A stretch of DNA of 64,000 nucleotides, taken from NCBI GenBank assembly GCA_030686995.1, contig CM060696.1, positions 11,879,987 to 11,943,986 of the forward strand. The letters are read 5' to 3'. The number at the start of each line of letters is the position of its first letter. The stretch's first letter is position 1. Under the pieces are notes generated by a model. It saw only the letters and a program-made list of their open reading frames with translations. It was not told where the DNA came from and ran no database searches. Source of the stretch: Artemisia argyi (Eukaryota > Streptophyta > Magnoliopsida > Asterales > Asteraceae). Below are positions 11,836-21,140 of this stretch, piece after piece. The translations under genes and the position numbers were made by a program.

Positions 11836-12981
11836 CAAATACTACAATAGTAGGGAGCCTCATGTGAGGAGTTCATTAAGTAAGCCATCGAGATGAGTTG
11901 TGGATTTACGAATTAAAGTGTCCTGGCTCCTCGAATGTTTACTAGATGACTTCTGAATTATGTCGGCCCGAACGGTAGTAAACGATATATAAACTATACA
12001 TGTTTCATGAACCATTTCTTTTCAAAGACTTACACTATACTTTGTACCACATCATGGACTAAATGCAAGACATATATAGGCAATTCTACATATTCTTTAC
12101 TCCAATCCTAAGTCGCAATATTCTATTATAGGTTGCTCGTAGAAACCTTCACGATTCAACCGTTACATTCACTACTTGCTATTTAACTTAAGGTGAGTTC
12201 ATAGCCCCACTTTACATTACTTCAATGTTTTACAAACCCTTGGGGGAATACATGCTATTTTAAACCGAACACAATGCTTAGAAACTGTATGCTGCCTGAT
12301 TGTTTTATTACTACTAAGTACCTTCCTTGCCAATCCTAGGCCCCATATCATGAACCATTTAATCACTAGTATTAGTGAGCGCGAGTATTGTGAATAGGCC
12401 TATTGGGATTGACGAATCCCATGTGTTTGACTAGATTAGTTCAAACAAATGTACTATATTTGAAACATTAAGTATGACGGCAAAGTACTTACCGGGGCAA
12501 CAAAACCGCCGATTGATATTGGTACCCATTAACGTATTGGTTGCATGAGCTTAGTATATAATAATAACTGTTTTGTTTTCCATCCATGAGTATGAGTCTA
12601 ATTAACTCATACTACTAACATATTGTGTTCAACCATTAAACAAACTCTATGAATATCACTCAACCTTTGTGTTGACCTTTTAAGCATGTATTTCATGTCC
12701 ATGATAATCAAGAATGGAGCGGAAGGGCACGGACTAAAGGAAGAAGGCTATAAACTACTTTGTCATTCAATAAAACATCAAAAGACTTTATATTGATGTA
12801 TTTTGAAACATGGAACCTTTTTGGGACCTACCTATGTAAACTCTGATATATTTGAATAAATTCGAATGATAACTCTTTTTAAAGCGACTCGGTTAGAGAT
12901 CGTTTTCTATTATTATGACTGCTGTACCATCGAGTAACACCCAAGTTGAATTCTGCTGCATCATGAATTGGGGGTGTTACA
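9487..12981 (+). repeat. 3' LTR of Tekay element
   Basis: 3495 bp, colinear with 1-3367. Starts TATAACAATTC (ancestral TGTAACA judged from 33813 and 39935) and ends GGTGTTACA. Contains a TATAAAA at 10552-10558. Non-coding. Confidence 0.95.
11778..11832. repeat. (AT)n microsatellite in Tekay 3' LTR
   Basis: About 55 bp of perfect AT repeat. The 5' LTR has a short unrelated stretch at the equivalent position (near 2215), so the repeat expanded, or the flank was altered, after insertion. Confidence 0.97.
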
Positions 12982-13270
12982 AAAGACCTTTTTGGTTTCT
13001 TGTGAAAGTAAAAGGTAGCCTTTTTGGTGTTGAGGATAGCCTAGAAGGATTGATGGAATTGCTCTTGGTGCAAATTTGTTTGGTGTGTGGTGTGATGCAT
13101 AAGCTAGACATCCTATGGTTTTGAGATTGGTGAGATCAGGGGGTGTTTTGAAAAGGATTTCCTTTCGAGAAAATGTTTTTGTTCTCATTCCATTCTTTGA
13201 GCTACCTCTTTCTCCAATGGAATGTTTTTATTCTCATTCCATTCTTTGAGCTACCTCTTTCTCCAATGGG
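12982..13270 (-). pseudogene. Ty1/copia integrase C-terminal fragment, insertion target of the Tekay element
   Basis: Minus-strand frame reads KTPPDLTNLKTIGCLAYA ... NKFAPRAIPSILLGYP ... KGYLLLSQETKKVF, the conserved region between the integrase core and reverse transcriptase of plant copia polyproteins. It stops exactly at the Tekay LTR end, so the gypsy element inserted into an older copia copy; the remainder would lie left of the window. The distal part is disrupted by a 49 bp tandem duplication. Confidence 0.88.
13172..13269. repeat. 49 bp tandem duplication
   Basis: Units 13172-13220 and 13221-13269, each beginning AATGTTTTT and ending CTCCAATGG, almost identical. Lies in the copia fragment. 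Confidence 0.9.
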
Positions 13271-13582
13271 TGCTGTCGAAATTGACAAGAAAACCCAACT
13301 TAGCTTTGTAAGGAAATCTCAAAAAAGATAGAGGAAAGTTAAAGATGGAAGCCTTTGTAGACATGATTCTTACCTCAGACTTATACACGAAATATTTACC
13401 CAATTACCTAACCCCGGTTCTTTCAAGGAAATTCATTGTAGTAATTTATAGTATGTTAGCAGACCTACAGCGCTTTTAGATGTAGCATATGCGGCTTGTT
13501 TATGCTCCTTAGCTCCTATGCATGAATTGGAGACATTTAGCGTGTCCAATTCTTAATTAAAAAATTGACAATGTTTATACTA

Positions 13583-13628
<46 letters not shown>

Positions 13629-13742
13629 TTAATTATTAATACATGTAAAAAAGAAAGTACCAACTACGTGTTGGAAATATAATTTAAATTTGGTAATTTA
13701 AACTTTTTTGTCCAAACTAATTTGATAACGGTCAATTTTCTT
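13270..13742. other. Spacer without recognised gene, with (TTA)n at 13585-13627
   Basis: AT-rich. Contains about 43 bp of TTA repeat and a diverged ~130 bp partial copy of the sequence that starts duplicated segment A just downstream (shared CAATTTTCTTCTAT and AAAGAAAGTACCA). No gene seen. Confidence 0.8.
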
Positions 13743-14228
13743 CTATGTTTTTCTTTCTATCATTAACACATGCCAAAAAGAAAGTACCAGCTACAGGTAG
13801 TATATTTTGAATTTTGGTACATCTAAACTTTTGTGTCTATACGAGTTTGATTTTGTTGTTGGGCTTAAGACTGTTGGATAACGGTCAATTTTCTTCTATT
13901 TTGAAAACAAATAGCACCTCTGTATAAATTTAATACATGTTACAGAAGTAACCGTTGGGTAACCGTCATATACCTCTCTATGAAGTGATATTCCTTGTTC
14001 ACCTATACACGTAGGCACTCCCTGAATTGAGTTTACATTATAGCATTGATGACCATTATCCAACGGTCATTTATACCATTATCTTTCTATAAATTGAAAA
14101 TAGTTCTGACACACAATTAAACACATTCTTTATCCCTATATATATCTTCCAATCCTACTTCTGCCACATATTTCATTCTTCTGGCGTGCCTACCTCCCAA
14201 CTAATGTGCATCACTTTTGTAATTCATT

Positions 14229-14777
14229 ATGTTTTTATGTCCTTATGACCATCATAAGGCTGCTACAGATATAATTGAATGGAGGAAAGCGAAAAATGTC
14301 CATCCACTATTGGCTCAGAAAGTCTCTAAAGAAATAGGTGCGAAGAAACATTCTCCCTTTGCTTATTTCAAACTTTTCACATATATATCTTTCTATATTC
14401 ATCTTGTATATTGTGAGTAAAACTTGGTTTATCATCAGGATTTCATTCGTCAAATGTCAAACATGGTGTGGGAAAATCAAACCATATACTGTGTCCATCG
14501 TGTATGATGGTCGGTCGTCTAGCCAGAGATTTATCCTATGTGACCAGCAAGGTTTGTTTTGTTATTTAGTAGCATAATTTTGTAATGTTATAGTGATACT
14601 GTTACTGACTGCTGCTCTTTGCTGTAGGAAACGCTCTGTGAAAAGATGTCAACTCAGCTAAGGGACTCTGAGCAAGGTTTGGTTGAAAGTGAATTACTTG
14701 AATTTGCCATGCAACATATCATTGTCGAAAACCTTGAATTGGGCCGTGAATCAATTGAAAAGGCGGCAATTGATAAG
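14229..14777 (+). pseudogene. NOT1-like (CCR4-NOT complex subunit 1) exon block, copy A
   Basis: Three exon-like pieces with canonical borders: 14229-14337 (ends ATAG/GT), 14439-14551 (after TCATCAG, ends GCAAG/GT) and 14628-14777 (after CTGTAG, ends GATAAG/GT). The second reads SCMMVGRLARDLSYVTSK; the third reads TLCEKMSTQLRDSEQ followed by ELLEFAMQHIIVENLELG. These resemble the plant NOT1 region with LMVASLAGSLAHVTCKE and SELLEQAVQLVTNDNLDLG. NOT1 is the cytoplasmic scaffold of the mRNA deadenylase complex. Only a small part of a >2000-residue protein is present and later exons are separated by foreign sequence. The family call is from memory of conserved motifs. Confidence 0.65.
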
Positions 14778-14897
14778 GTTTGATTTTAATAACATCGAAT
14801 ACTCGCAAATACATCAAGTTTTTTACCAATAAATATAGAAAGGTTGATTTGTGTCTTTGTTTGTATTGTGTTATATGCAGGGGCAAATAAAGGATAA

Positions 14898-15075
14898 TTG
14901 CATGGAAATGTATCTAACTTGCCACTCCATGAACCTGACGAATGCTTAGCCCTAATATTCAACTTCCTAACAACCACCAACGACCGCAACAGTTCCACAC
15001 TCGTCTCTCACCATTGGCTACGAATTGAAGCTCAAACCCACACTCACCTCACTCTCTACGCCCAATCATATCTCC
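14898..15075 (+). pseudogene. F-box exon fragment (SKIP2/VFB-like), copy A
   Basis: Reads NLPLHEPDECLALIFNFL, then SSTLVSHHWLRIEAQTHTHL and LYAQSYLH, matching the F-box and following helix of the plant F-box/LRR group related to SKIP2/VFB (DECLA.IF, RRWL..EGQSRHRL). F-box proteins are substrate receptors of SCF ubiquitin ligases. Only the F-box end is present; the leucine-rich repeats are absent. It lies between NOT1-like exons and abuts an antisense PHD fragment near 15070, so it is a transplanted piece. Copy B has the same fragment at 30173. Confidence 0.7.
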
Positions 15076-15390
15076 ATAAGTCAAAACTAACCTCCTTGAC
15101 GCCTAATTCCCAATACTCTGATTTCTCCATCTTATCTGCTAAATTTGTCACTTCCTTTAAACCACTTTGGGTAAACTCTGTCTGAATCTTCATCCTCTTT
15201 TTGGCTAAAATCAAAATCATCTTCTTGGTCTTGTCTTGTAAATTTTGAAATGCAAGTAGGGCAATACCAACTCTTTTTTGGAACCCTTGGAATTGGAGGT
15301 ATAGACAGTATGTATGATACCCTGAATTACATCTATCACACAAAAGCAAGACATGGTCATTTTCCTCTTTTCCACATACTTGATCCTCCT
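15070..15390 (-). pseudogene. PHD-finger exon fragment, antisense, copy A
   Basis: Minus strand reads [19 protein letters not shown] then YHTYCL; after a one-base frame break the finger continues as RVPKKSWYCPTC, followed by an acidic DFSQKEDEDSD segment. Together this is a Cys4-His-Cys3 PHD zinc finger, a chromatin reader module. The gene of origin is not identified. The frame break is also in copy B (30345-30665), so it predates the duplication. Orientation is opposite to the F-box and NOT1 pieces. Confidence 0.7.
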
Positions 15391-15714
15391 CCCATGGAAT
15401 TGTTGATTATGCTGACTTAACGGAAATCATAATTATTGCCAATTCGGGTAAAGTGCATTGGGTTTAGTGGAGATGATGACGTTGGCTGATGTGGTGCTAA
15501 TGACGACGGTCTAGGAGAAAAGAAATGATGGAGGGGTGAGTGTGGTGGTGGTGGCTGAAAATGGTGAAGACAAAGATGTAATAGAAGAGGGTGCTTGGAA
15601 CTGAGATTTATAAATGTGAGAGTATGAATATAGTGAATTGGCATAAAAAAATATTTTAAAATGGATAAATGACCTGTGACCTGCTAAGGAGATTACCCGA
15701 TATACAGAAGAGGC

Positions 15715-16084
15715 TGTTATATATTAGTCTTGATATTAACTTAGAGTGTAGGGGTCTTAGTGTAAATTAGCTCTTGTATTTAGTCAATTAGGATGCATGG
15801 GTCGGTTTTGGTTTTGCCTTGCATGGCAAGTTGGTCCAACAAATAACCGACTATGTTCTCTTTTGTTTTGAGCCGACTATGAGTTGTTTTCTTCCCCCTC
15901 ATCCTCTATAAATAGAGATGAGGGGGGAGGGTTAGTGTACCGTTTTCTTTTCCATCGTTCTCAATAGATAATCATTTGGGATCAAGATTACGTGTCGTTT
16001 ACTTTTCTGTCGTGTTGTGTTTTTATTCATTCGTATCGAAGTTCCGCATTCATAGCATCCAGGTTTGTTGGTCGATTACCAACA
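15715..16084 (+). repeat. 5' LTR of copia element
   Basis: 370 bp, TG...CA ends, contains the palindrome-embedded TATA box at 15907. No difference from 20065-20434 found on reading both. Confidence 0.96.
15894..15927 (+). promoter_or_regulatory. TATA box inside a near-perfect palindrome (copia LTR)
   Basis: TATAAATA (15907-15914) sits at the centre of arms CCCCCTCATCCTCTAT and ATAGAGATGAGGGGGG; one extra C in the left arm is the only bulge. It repeats at 20244-20277 in the 3' LTR. Diverged LTR relics at 22328 and 32796 keep a perfect 13 bp-arm version. Confidence 0.75.
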
Positions 16085-16086
16085 AG

Positions 16087-16098
16087 TGGTATCAGAGC
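16087..16098 (+). other. Primer-binding site of copia element
   Basis: TGGTATCAGAGC two bases after the LTR, the standard plant PBS complementary to initiator tRNA-Met. Confidence 0.9.
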
Positions 16099-17194
16099 TT
16101 GGTTCGAAGTTCTGGAAGCTAGGTCGATCACGATTGAAGGTTCTATTGTTTGGTATTTAAAGCAGCAGGGGTGTTTGTTCTGTTGATCGCATCTGACAAC
16201 AGGTCTTGGTGTTCAGTTTCTTGGACAACAAGGGACAACAAGGTTAGTCGACAGAAAAGGGTCTTGAAGCTTCGGTTTTTTGTCCAGGTACTTGCGACAT
16301 AGAGAGGTTTTCAAGAGGGTCTTTTGGTGTTCGATTTTTGGGAGGAGCAGAAGGTTTTCTGTTTGGGCTACCAGGGTCGACGACAAAAGGTTTCTTAAGT
16401 TTTCGAGTTGTGGAGGATTATCGACACGGGTTAAAGAAAGCTTAAGGGTTCTTGTTTTTTGGTTTGAAGATCAACGTTCAAGCAGCGAGGTCGATCTCGT
16501 AAAGTTTTTTTTATTATTGTTTGTCGATCGTTCGTCATCAAGTGTTCTTGAGGTTTCGGGTTTCCGGAGCATCAAGGTGTCGGGTGTGCAAAAAGGTCTC
16601 GGGTTTTTGAGGTTTTGCTCAAACCAGATTTTTCAACACAAAGTTCTTGAGGTTTTCGGGTCTTTGAAGATTTCAAAAGTGTTGGTTTTTGCAAGGATTA
16701 TCTCGACAAGGTTGTTACTTCAAAGCAAGGTTTTTGTTTTCGATTGTTTTAATATCCAAGGTTACTCGATTGTGCGACGTTTTTGTTCGCGGTAAGTCGT
16801 TTTATTGGAGGTTGATCGGAAACATTGTTTTGAAAGGTTGTATACTTTGTTTGTCGAGACTTGTAAAAGTGTTTTGACGTTGTTTAGTTATATTCATTAA
16901 AGACGTCAAGGAAAAAGAAACAAAAGGGTGGTGAGCTTTATTCTTTTTGCATGAAAATCTGACAAAACAGGGATAATATACTTCAAAGTAGTTATATTTG
17001 TTTTTAGTTGGTTTCTAAATCTCGGTGGGAAAGTCCAAGTTATACTATAAAAATAAATATAAAAGTTATATTTTCTTTTATTATTCATACAAAGGATAAT
17101 ATAATTTGAAGTGTATTACACATGGGTACTTTGTTTAGTTCGGTGTTGCGAGGTTTATATCACGAGGTTATCAGAATAAACAAAGGGTAAAAGA
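16099..17194 (+). other. Copia leader, non-coding
   Basis: About 1.1 kb between PBS and gag, T/G-rich. A 171-codon open frame at 16280-16795 has hydrophobic/basic low-complexity composition and no recognisable motif, so I treat it as untranslated leader. Confidence 0.6.
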
Positions 17195-17536
17195 ATGATG
17201 ACGGGGACCAAGTTTGACATCGAGAAATTCGATGGAAAGAATGATTTCGGGTTATGGCAGGTAAGGATGAAGGCTTTGCTCGAATAGTAGGGATTAGCTG
17301 CAGCATTGGAGGAGTTACCTGCAACCACAATAGTGGCATACGATAACGTCATTCAGAATAAGTCTTACAGCACATTGATCTTGTGTTTAGGTGATCAGGT
17401 CCTACGGAAGATCACCAAGGAGACGACTGCAGCAGGAATTCGGAAAAAGTTAGAGACTTTATATATGACAAGGTCTTTAGCTAATCGTTTGTACTTGAGA
17501 AAGAAGTTATATACTTTTTCACATGCATCCGGGTAA
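17195..17536 (+). pseudogene. gag: Copia Gag N-terminal segment, broken
   Basis: Reads TKFDIEKFDGKNDFGLWQ then VRMKALLE, the N-terminus of a plant copia Gag. It is interrupted by two consecutive TAG codons at 17285-17290 and then resumes as GLAAALEELP. A frameshift near 17520-17530 separates it from the long downstream frame. The twin TAG where the family usually has CAG CAG suggests two C-to-T changes in CHG context, as expected from deamination of methylated cytosine. Confidence 0.88.
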
Positions 17537-19655
17537 GAGTCAGTCTGAACATATTGATGAGTTTCATAAGCTAGTAGGTGACTTAGCGGCTATAGATACT
17601 GCTATATCGGATGAGGATCAGGCATTATTATTACTCGCATCTTTATCATCGTCTTACGGTAATTTCATGAGTACTTTGCTATATGGTCGGAATACTTTGA
17701 AGCTAGAAGACGTGGTCGCGACACTTCATTCTAGGGAACTTCAGAAGATGACAGAAGCGAAGGTTGATGGTGGTGAATGGTTGTTTGTGAGGGGCAAGTC
17801 TGATCAAACTGATATCCAGCAGGGTAAAGGTAGCGCGTGGTCAAAGTCACAGGGAAGAAGCAGCAGACTCAAGTGTTATATATGTCAGTCTGAGGAGCAT
17901 TTGAAGAGGGATTGTCCCAGGTATAATCACAAGAAATCTCAAGGTTTTGTCAGGAATGAATATCAGGTATCCGGTTTTGGAGCTGATGGGTATGACAGTG
18001 CTGATGTTATGATGGCTATGAGTGTTGAACAACTATTGGACTGGATCATGGGTTCAGGGGGCTCATACCATATGACATACAGGAGAGATTACTTGTTTGA
18101 TTTTGAGGAGTATGGCGGTGGTAATGTACTGCTAGGTGATGGCAGGGAATGTCGTATACAGGGGACGATTAAGGTTCAAGTACAGATGAGGGATGGGTCA
18201 AGTTTCGTTTTGGACAACGTCAGGTATGTTCCGGAATTAAGGCTAAACTTGATATCGCTGGGTACTCTTGAAAAAGAGGGTTTTACCATGAAGATTCAGT
18301 CGGGCAGGATCAAGGTTATAAACGGTTCACTGGTGGTTTTATCAGGAACAAGGAAGGATAATTGTGTATATACCCTGGACAGTCAGGCAGTGACCGGGAA
18401 GACATTCAAGGGTAGGAAGCAGTTAGGAGAATCTCAGACTGGAAGGAAGATCAAGAAAGGTAATGTTCTTGATCCTTGTAATCAGAGGTCTACACAACGA
18501 TGTATGAAGAGTGGGGTCGCCAAACATTTGGGTGTTGCAAGGATACAGCAACAGAATGGGTTGGTTAAGAAGATAAATGTGACACTCTTGGATAAGGTAC
18601 GTTGTTTCCTGATTCAGTCTGGTCTGTCCAAGGTTTTTTGGGCAGAGGATACAACCGGGTCTGCGTATCTAGTGAATAGGTCACCATCATCAGCGATTGG
18701 ATTCAAGACTCCTATAGATATGTTAGGGTGTTTCGGTTGGCTTGCTAGTACTAAGCAAGGGATGCTTGACCCGGTTAAGGTCAAGTGCATATTCCTGGGA
18801 TACCGTGAAGGTATAGTGGGTAATAAGCTTTGGAGGTTAGATGACGTTACTTCAAAGGGAGTGCTTTACAGGAATATGGGTTTCAATGAGAGTGTGGGAT
18901 ACAAGAAAACTTTCGTTGGTTCTGGTGTAGGTACTAGTTCAGTGCAGGTGTTGCAGGGAGTCGAGTTTGAGGTGGAACCTCTTGGGGATCATACATTTGA
19001 GGTGGAACCTCAGGGGAATGTCGGTCAGGTAGCTGGTTCACGGGAAGTACAAACTCAGGATTTGATGGACTATCATTTAGCACGTGATAGGGAGCAACAC
19101 TCAGCACGGGAACTATACAGGTATAGAGAAAACAGTAATGAGGCTGCTTTTGCAGTTGCTGCAGTGGAGAAGATATACGCACATGAGTCATTGACTTTCA
19201 ATAATACAGTTGCTTGTGAGGTGATTTTCAAGTGGAAGACTGGATTGAAAGAAGAAATGGATACTCGGTCAGATGTGTGTGTGCTCAGCAACGGTTGCAG
19301 GAAAAGCAGTGACGACATCGATGACTATTACTGGGAGTATACACCAGGTATGTTCATACATCTATTTCTCTATATAGATGGTATGGTTTTTTCTTGCGAA
19401 TGCAAGGCTGAGATCTGGGTTACCAAGGGATTGCTGAATAAAGCAAAAGGAAATATACTTGGTATGGAGATCATCAGGAATCAGAGTGGTAATACTCTGA
19501 GGGGGTCACAGTCCAGGGTTCACAACGAAAAGTTGGTACAGACTTTGTTGGAGGGACACTCCATATTGTCGTTGGAGGGTAGTCTATCAGGGGAAGTTGT
19601 CATATACATATGCGGTTGGAAGCCAGGAGTATCAGATGGTCTGCACGAGACCTGA
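17523..19655 (+). CDS. Copia Gag-PR-IN-RT remnant polyprotein, 710 codons open, catalytically dead
   Basis: One open frame spans pieces that are normally far apart. Gag (SEHIDEFHKLVGDLAAID) ends in a CCHC knuckle CYICQSEEHLKRDC near residue 117. Protease follows, but its Asp is replaced: WIMGSGGSYHMT where the family has DSG. The pre-integrase and catalytic integrase core are mostly gone. An integrase C-terminal stretch (RIQQQNGLVKK, FWAEDTTGSAYLVNRSPSSA, FLGYREG) is followed by a much reduced RT with FLYIDGMVF, where family members have YVDDM. The frame stays open to TGA at 19653. It may yield a Gag-like protein; no enzymatic function is expected. Confidence 0.85.
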   Translation: MHPGKSQSEHIDEFHKLVGDLAAIDTAISDEDQALLLLASLSSSYGNFMSTLLYGRNTLKLEDVVATLHSRELQKMTEAKVDGGEWLFVRGKSDQTDIQQGKGSAWSKSQGRSSRLKCYICQSEEHLKRDCPRYNHKKSQGFVRNEYQVSGFGADGYDSADVMMAMSVEQLLDWIMGSGGSYHMTYRRDYLFDFEEYGGGNVLLGDGRECRIQGTIKVQVQMRDGSSFVLDNVRYVPELRLNLISLGTLEKEGFTMKIQSGRIKVINGSLVVLSGTRKDNCVYTLDSQAVTGKTFKGRKQLGESQTGRKIKKGNVLDPCNQRSTQRCMKSGVAKHLGVARIQQQNGLVKKINVTLLDKVRCFLIQSGLSKVFWAEDTTGSAYLVNRSPSSAIGFKTPIDMLGCFGWLASTKQGMLDPVKVKCIFLGYREGIVGNKLWRLDDVTSKGVLYRNMGFNESVGYKKTFVGSGVGTSSVQVLQGVEFEVEPLGDHTFEVEPQGNVGQVAGSREVQTQDLMDYHLARDREQHSARELYRYRENSNEAAFAVAAVEKIYAHESLTFNNTVACEVIFKWKTGLKEEMDTRSDVCVLSNGCRKSSDDIDDYYWEYTPGMFIHLFLYIDGMVFSCECKAEIWVTKGLLNKAKGNILGMEIIRNQSGNTLRGSQSRVHNEKLVQTLLEGHSILSLEGSLSGEVVIYICGWKPGVSDGLHET

Positions 19656-20043
19656 CATAGCATCTGTAGATGTGGGTATGTTGGATAGGTTCGATCGTGG
19701 ATTACAGACATACGTACAGGTTTTTGTGGATTTTGACTACGCTATGGGTAGATCGATCACTGTCATGGGTAGATCAATCACAAGGTACGAGTTGATGATA
19801 CAAGAATGTGCAGTGAGCTGGGAAGTTGAGTTTCACTACATATGGGCTTTGTTGACAACTGAAGCGGCGTATATGACACTTACAGAGGTTGTGAAAGAGG
19901 CTATTTGGCTGAAGGGACTCTTGATAGAGTTAGGAGCTAAGCTAAGGTTTGTAGCGGTTAGTGCTACTGGTGCCTGGATGAAGGCAAACCCCAGTTCGAG
20001 GTTCCAGCACTGTTCAAATGTACTGAGTATCGGTATAGGTTAA
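19597..20043 (+). pseudogene. Copia RNase H remnant
   Basis: Overlapping frame after a shift near 19600: YQMVCTRPDIAS, a shortened middle with GRSIT twice in tandem, then LTTEAAYMTLTEVVKEAIWL and KGLLIELGA, matching the copia RNase H C-terminal region. The segment between the RPDIA and RSITG motifs is deleted. It ends 20 bp before the 3' LTR. Confidence 0.85.
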
Positions 20044-20050
20044 TATTAAG

Positions 20051-20064
20051 CCTAAGGTGGAAAT
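20051..20064 (+). other. Copia polypurine tract
   Basis: CCTAAGGTGGAAAT immediately before the 3' LTR. The same sequence flanks the minus-strand LTR relic at 22514, which ties the two copia families together. Confidence 0.75.
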
Positions 20065-20434
20065 TGTTATATATTAGTCTTGATATTAACTTAGAGTGTA
20101 GGGGTCTTAGTGTAAATTAGCTCTTGTATTTAGTCAATTAGGATGCATGGGTCGGTTTTGGTTTTGCCTTGCATGGCAAGTTGGTCCAACAAATAACCGA
20201 CTATGTTCTCTTTTGTTTTGAGCCGACTATGAGTTGTTTTCTTCCCCCTCATCCTCTATAAATAGAGATGAGGGGGGAGGGTTAGTGTACCGTTTTCTTT
20301 TCCATCGTTCTCAATAGATAATCATTTGGGATCAAGATTACGTGTCGTTTACTTTTCTGTCGTGTTGTGTTTTTATTCATTCGTATCGAAGTTCCGCATT
20401 CATAGCATCCAGGTTTGTTGGTCGATTACCAACA
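20065..20434 (+). repeat. 3' LTR of copia element
   Basis: 370 bp, reads identically to 15715-16084; followed by TSD GAGGC. Confidence 0.96.
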
Positions 20435-20479
20435 GAGGCGGAATTCAAAAGTATGGGATTTAAAATAAAAAAATATACT

Positions 20480-21140
20480 AATTGGCTACATAGAACTGAG
20501 AAACTATCCGTTAAGAGGAAGCATTGAGAAGCATCGAGAAGCTGCAAGGAGTGCAACTTTTGATCCAAACCTACTTGCACAAGGTGCTCTACCAGAAGCA
20601 TTTCATCCTCAATCTGGTGATTTCTCCTTTTTCCAACATCAAGTTTTTCAAGTAGAAGCTTATTCTCAATAATAAGTCGATGGTTGACGTATAGAGGGTG
20701 TTTGGGATTGCCTGTTTATGTTTGTTATCTTTAGGCAGATAAGAACTTTGTAATAAGCATGTCGGAATTTGAAACCTTATTCTAAAGTGCTTATTGGAGA
20801 AGAATTTAAATTGCTATATTACACTCGTATCTCACACAAATCCCTTGATTATAATCAATTTGTTGTCAATTTGAACCAATTATTTTTTTCTTTGTACATT
20901 TTCATATTTTTCAAACACAAACAAATCCAAACACTATTTTCTGAAGCTCTTAATTACCTTTTTAGCTGCTTATTTGCTTTTAGTCAGACAAAATAGTTAT
21001 CCCGAATTGAATGCCCTCTCAGCATTCATTCATTAGTAGTTATCAGTGCTAATCATTGTTTGTATTTTCAGGATTCTGTTCCATTTCAGTGGCAAAGTTC
21101 CACAATTAACACTGGGACATTTACATTTGCATGCTGTTAA
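20480..21140 (+). pseudogene. NOT1-like downstream exons, copy A
   Basis: 20503-20654 reads (after a small frame-breaking duplication GAAGCATTGA/GAAGCATCGA) HREAARSATFDPNLLAQ, GALPEAFHPQSGDFS and FFQHQVFQV. This resembles plant NOT1 after the ELLEQAVQLV region (KHREG...FFDANLYAQG...LPEALRPKPGHLS). A second piece, 21072-21140, follows TTTTCAG and reads DSVPFQWQSSTINTGTF before a stop. These are the natural continuation of the exons at 14229-14777, showing that the F-box, PHD and copia DNA lie within a NOT1-like intron/exon context. Confidence 0.62.

Larger units (their letters stand above)
1..12981 (+). mobile_element. Ty3/gypsy Tekay-type chromovirus LTR retrotransposon, degenerate, 5' end truncated by window
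   Basis: Order seen: 5' LTR, PBS, leader with an extra ORF, gag, protease, reverse transcriptase, RNase H, integrase with chromodomain-like tail, polypurine tract, 3' LTR. Protein order PR-RT-RH-INT defines Ty3/gypsy; a chromodomain-like segment after integrase and LTRs near 3.5 kb fit the Tekay (Del) clade. LTR ends are TGTAACA/TGTTACA (first base pair of the 3' LTR mutated to TATAACA). Window base 1 aligns with base 9562, so about 75 bp of the 5' LTR are missing and the TSD cannot be tested. LTRs differ by roughly 2-3% in stretches I compared by eye. Coding region carries at least five stops, several frameshifts and two internal deletions, so it cannot encode its own enzymes now. Confidence 0.95.
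15715..20434 (+). mobile_element. Ty1/copia LTR retrotransposon with deleted pol, TSD GAGGC
   Basis: Two 370 bp LTRs (TGTTATATAT ... ATTACCAACA) flank a PBS, a 1.1 kb leader, gag and a shortened pol. The 5 bp TSD GAGGC is at 15710-15714 and 20435-20439, and copy B keeps the unoccupied site at about 31004-31010 (CAGAAGAGGCGGAATTC). The LTRs look identical over 370 bp, which indicates a very recent insertion. The internal region lacks most of the integrase core and most of RT. Confidence 0.96.

Noticed and set aside
16280..16795. 171-codon frame in the copia leader as a novel protein
   Set aside because: Low-complexity Ser/Phe/Val/Arg composition in T/G-rich leader, no motif; chance frame is more likely.
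20377..20601. Minus-strand frame conserved between 20377-20601 and 30947-31168
   Set aside because: It is antisense of the NOT1-like exon; conservation reflects the duplication.
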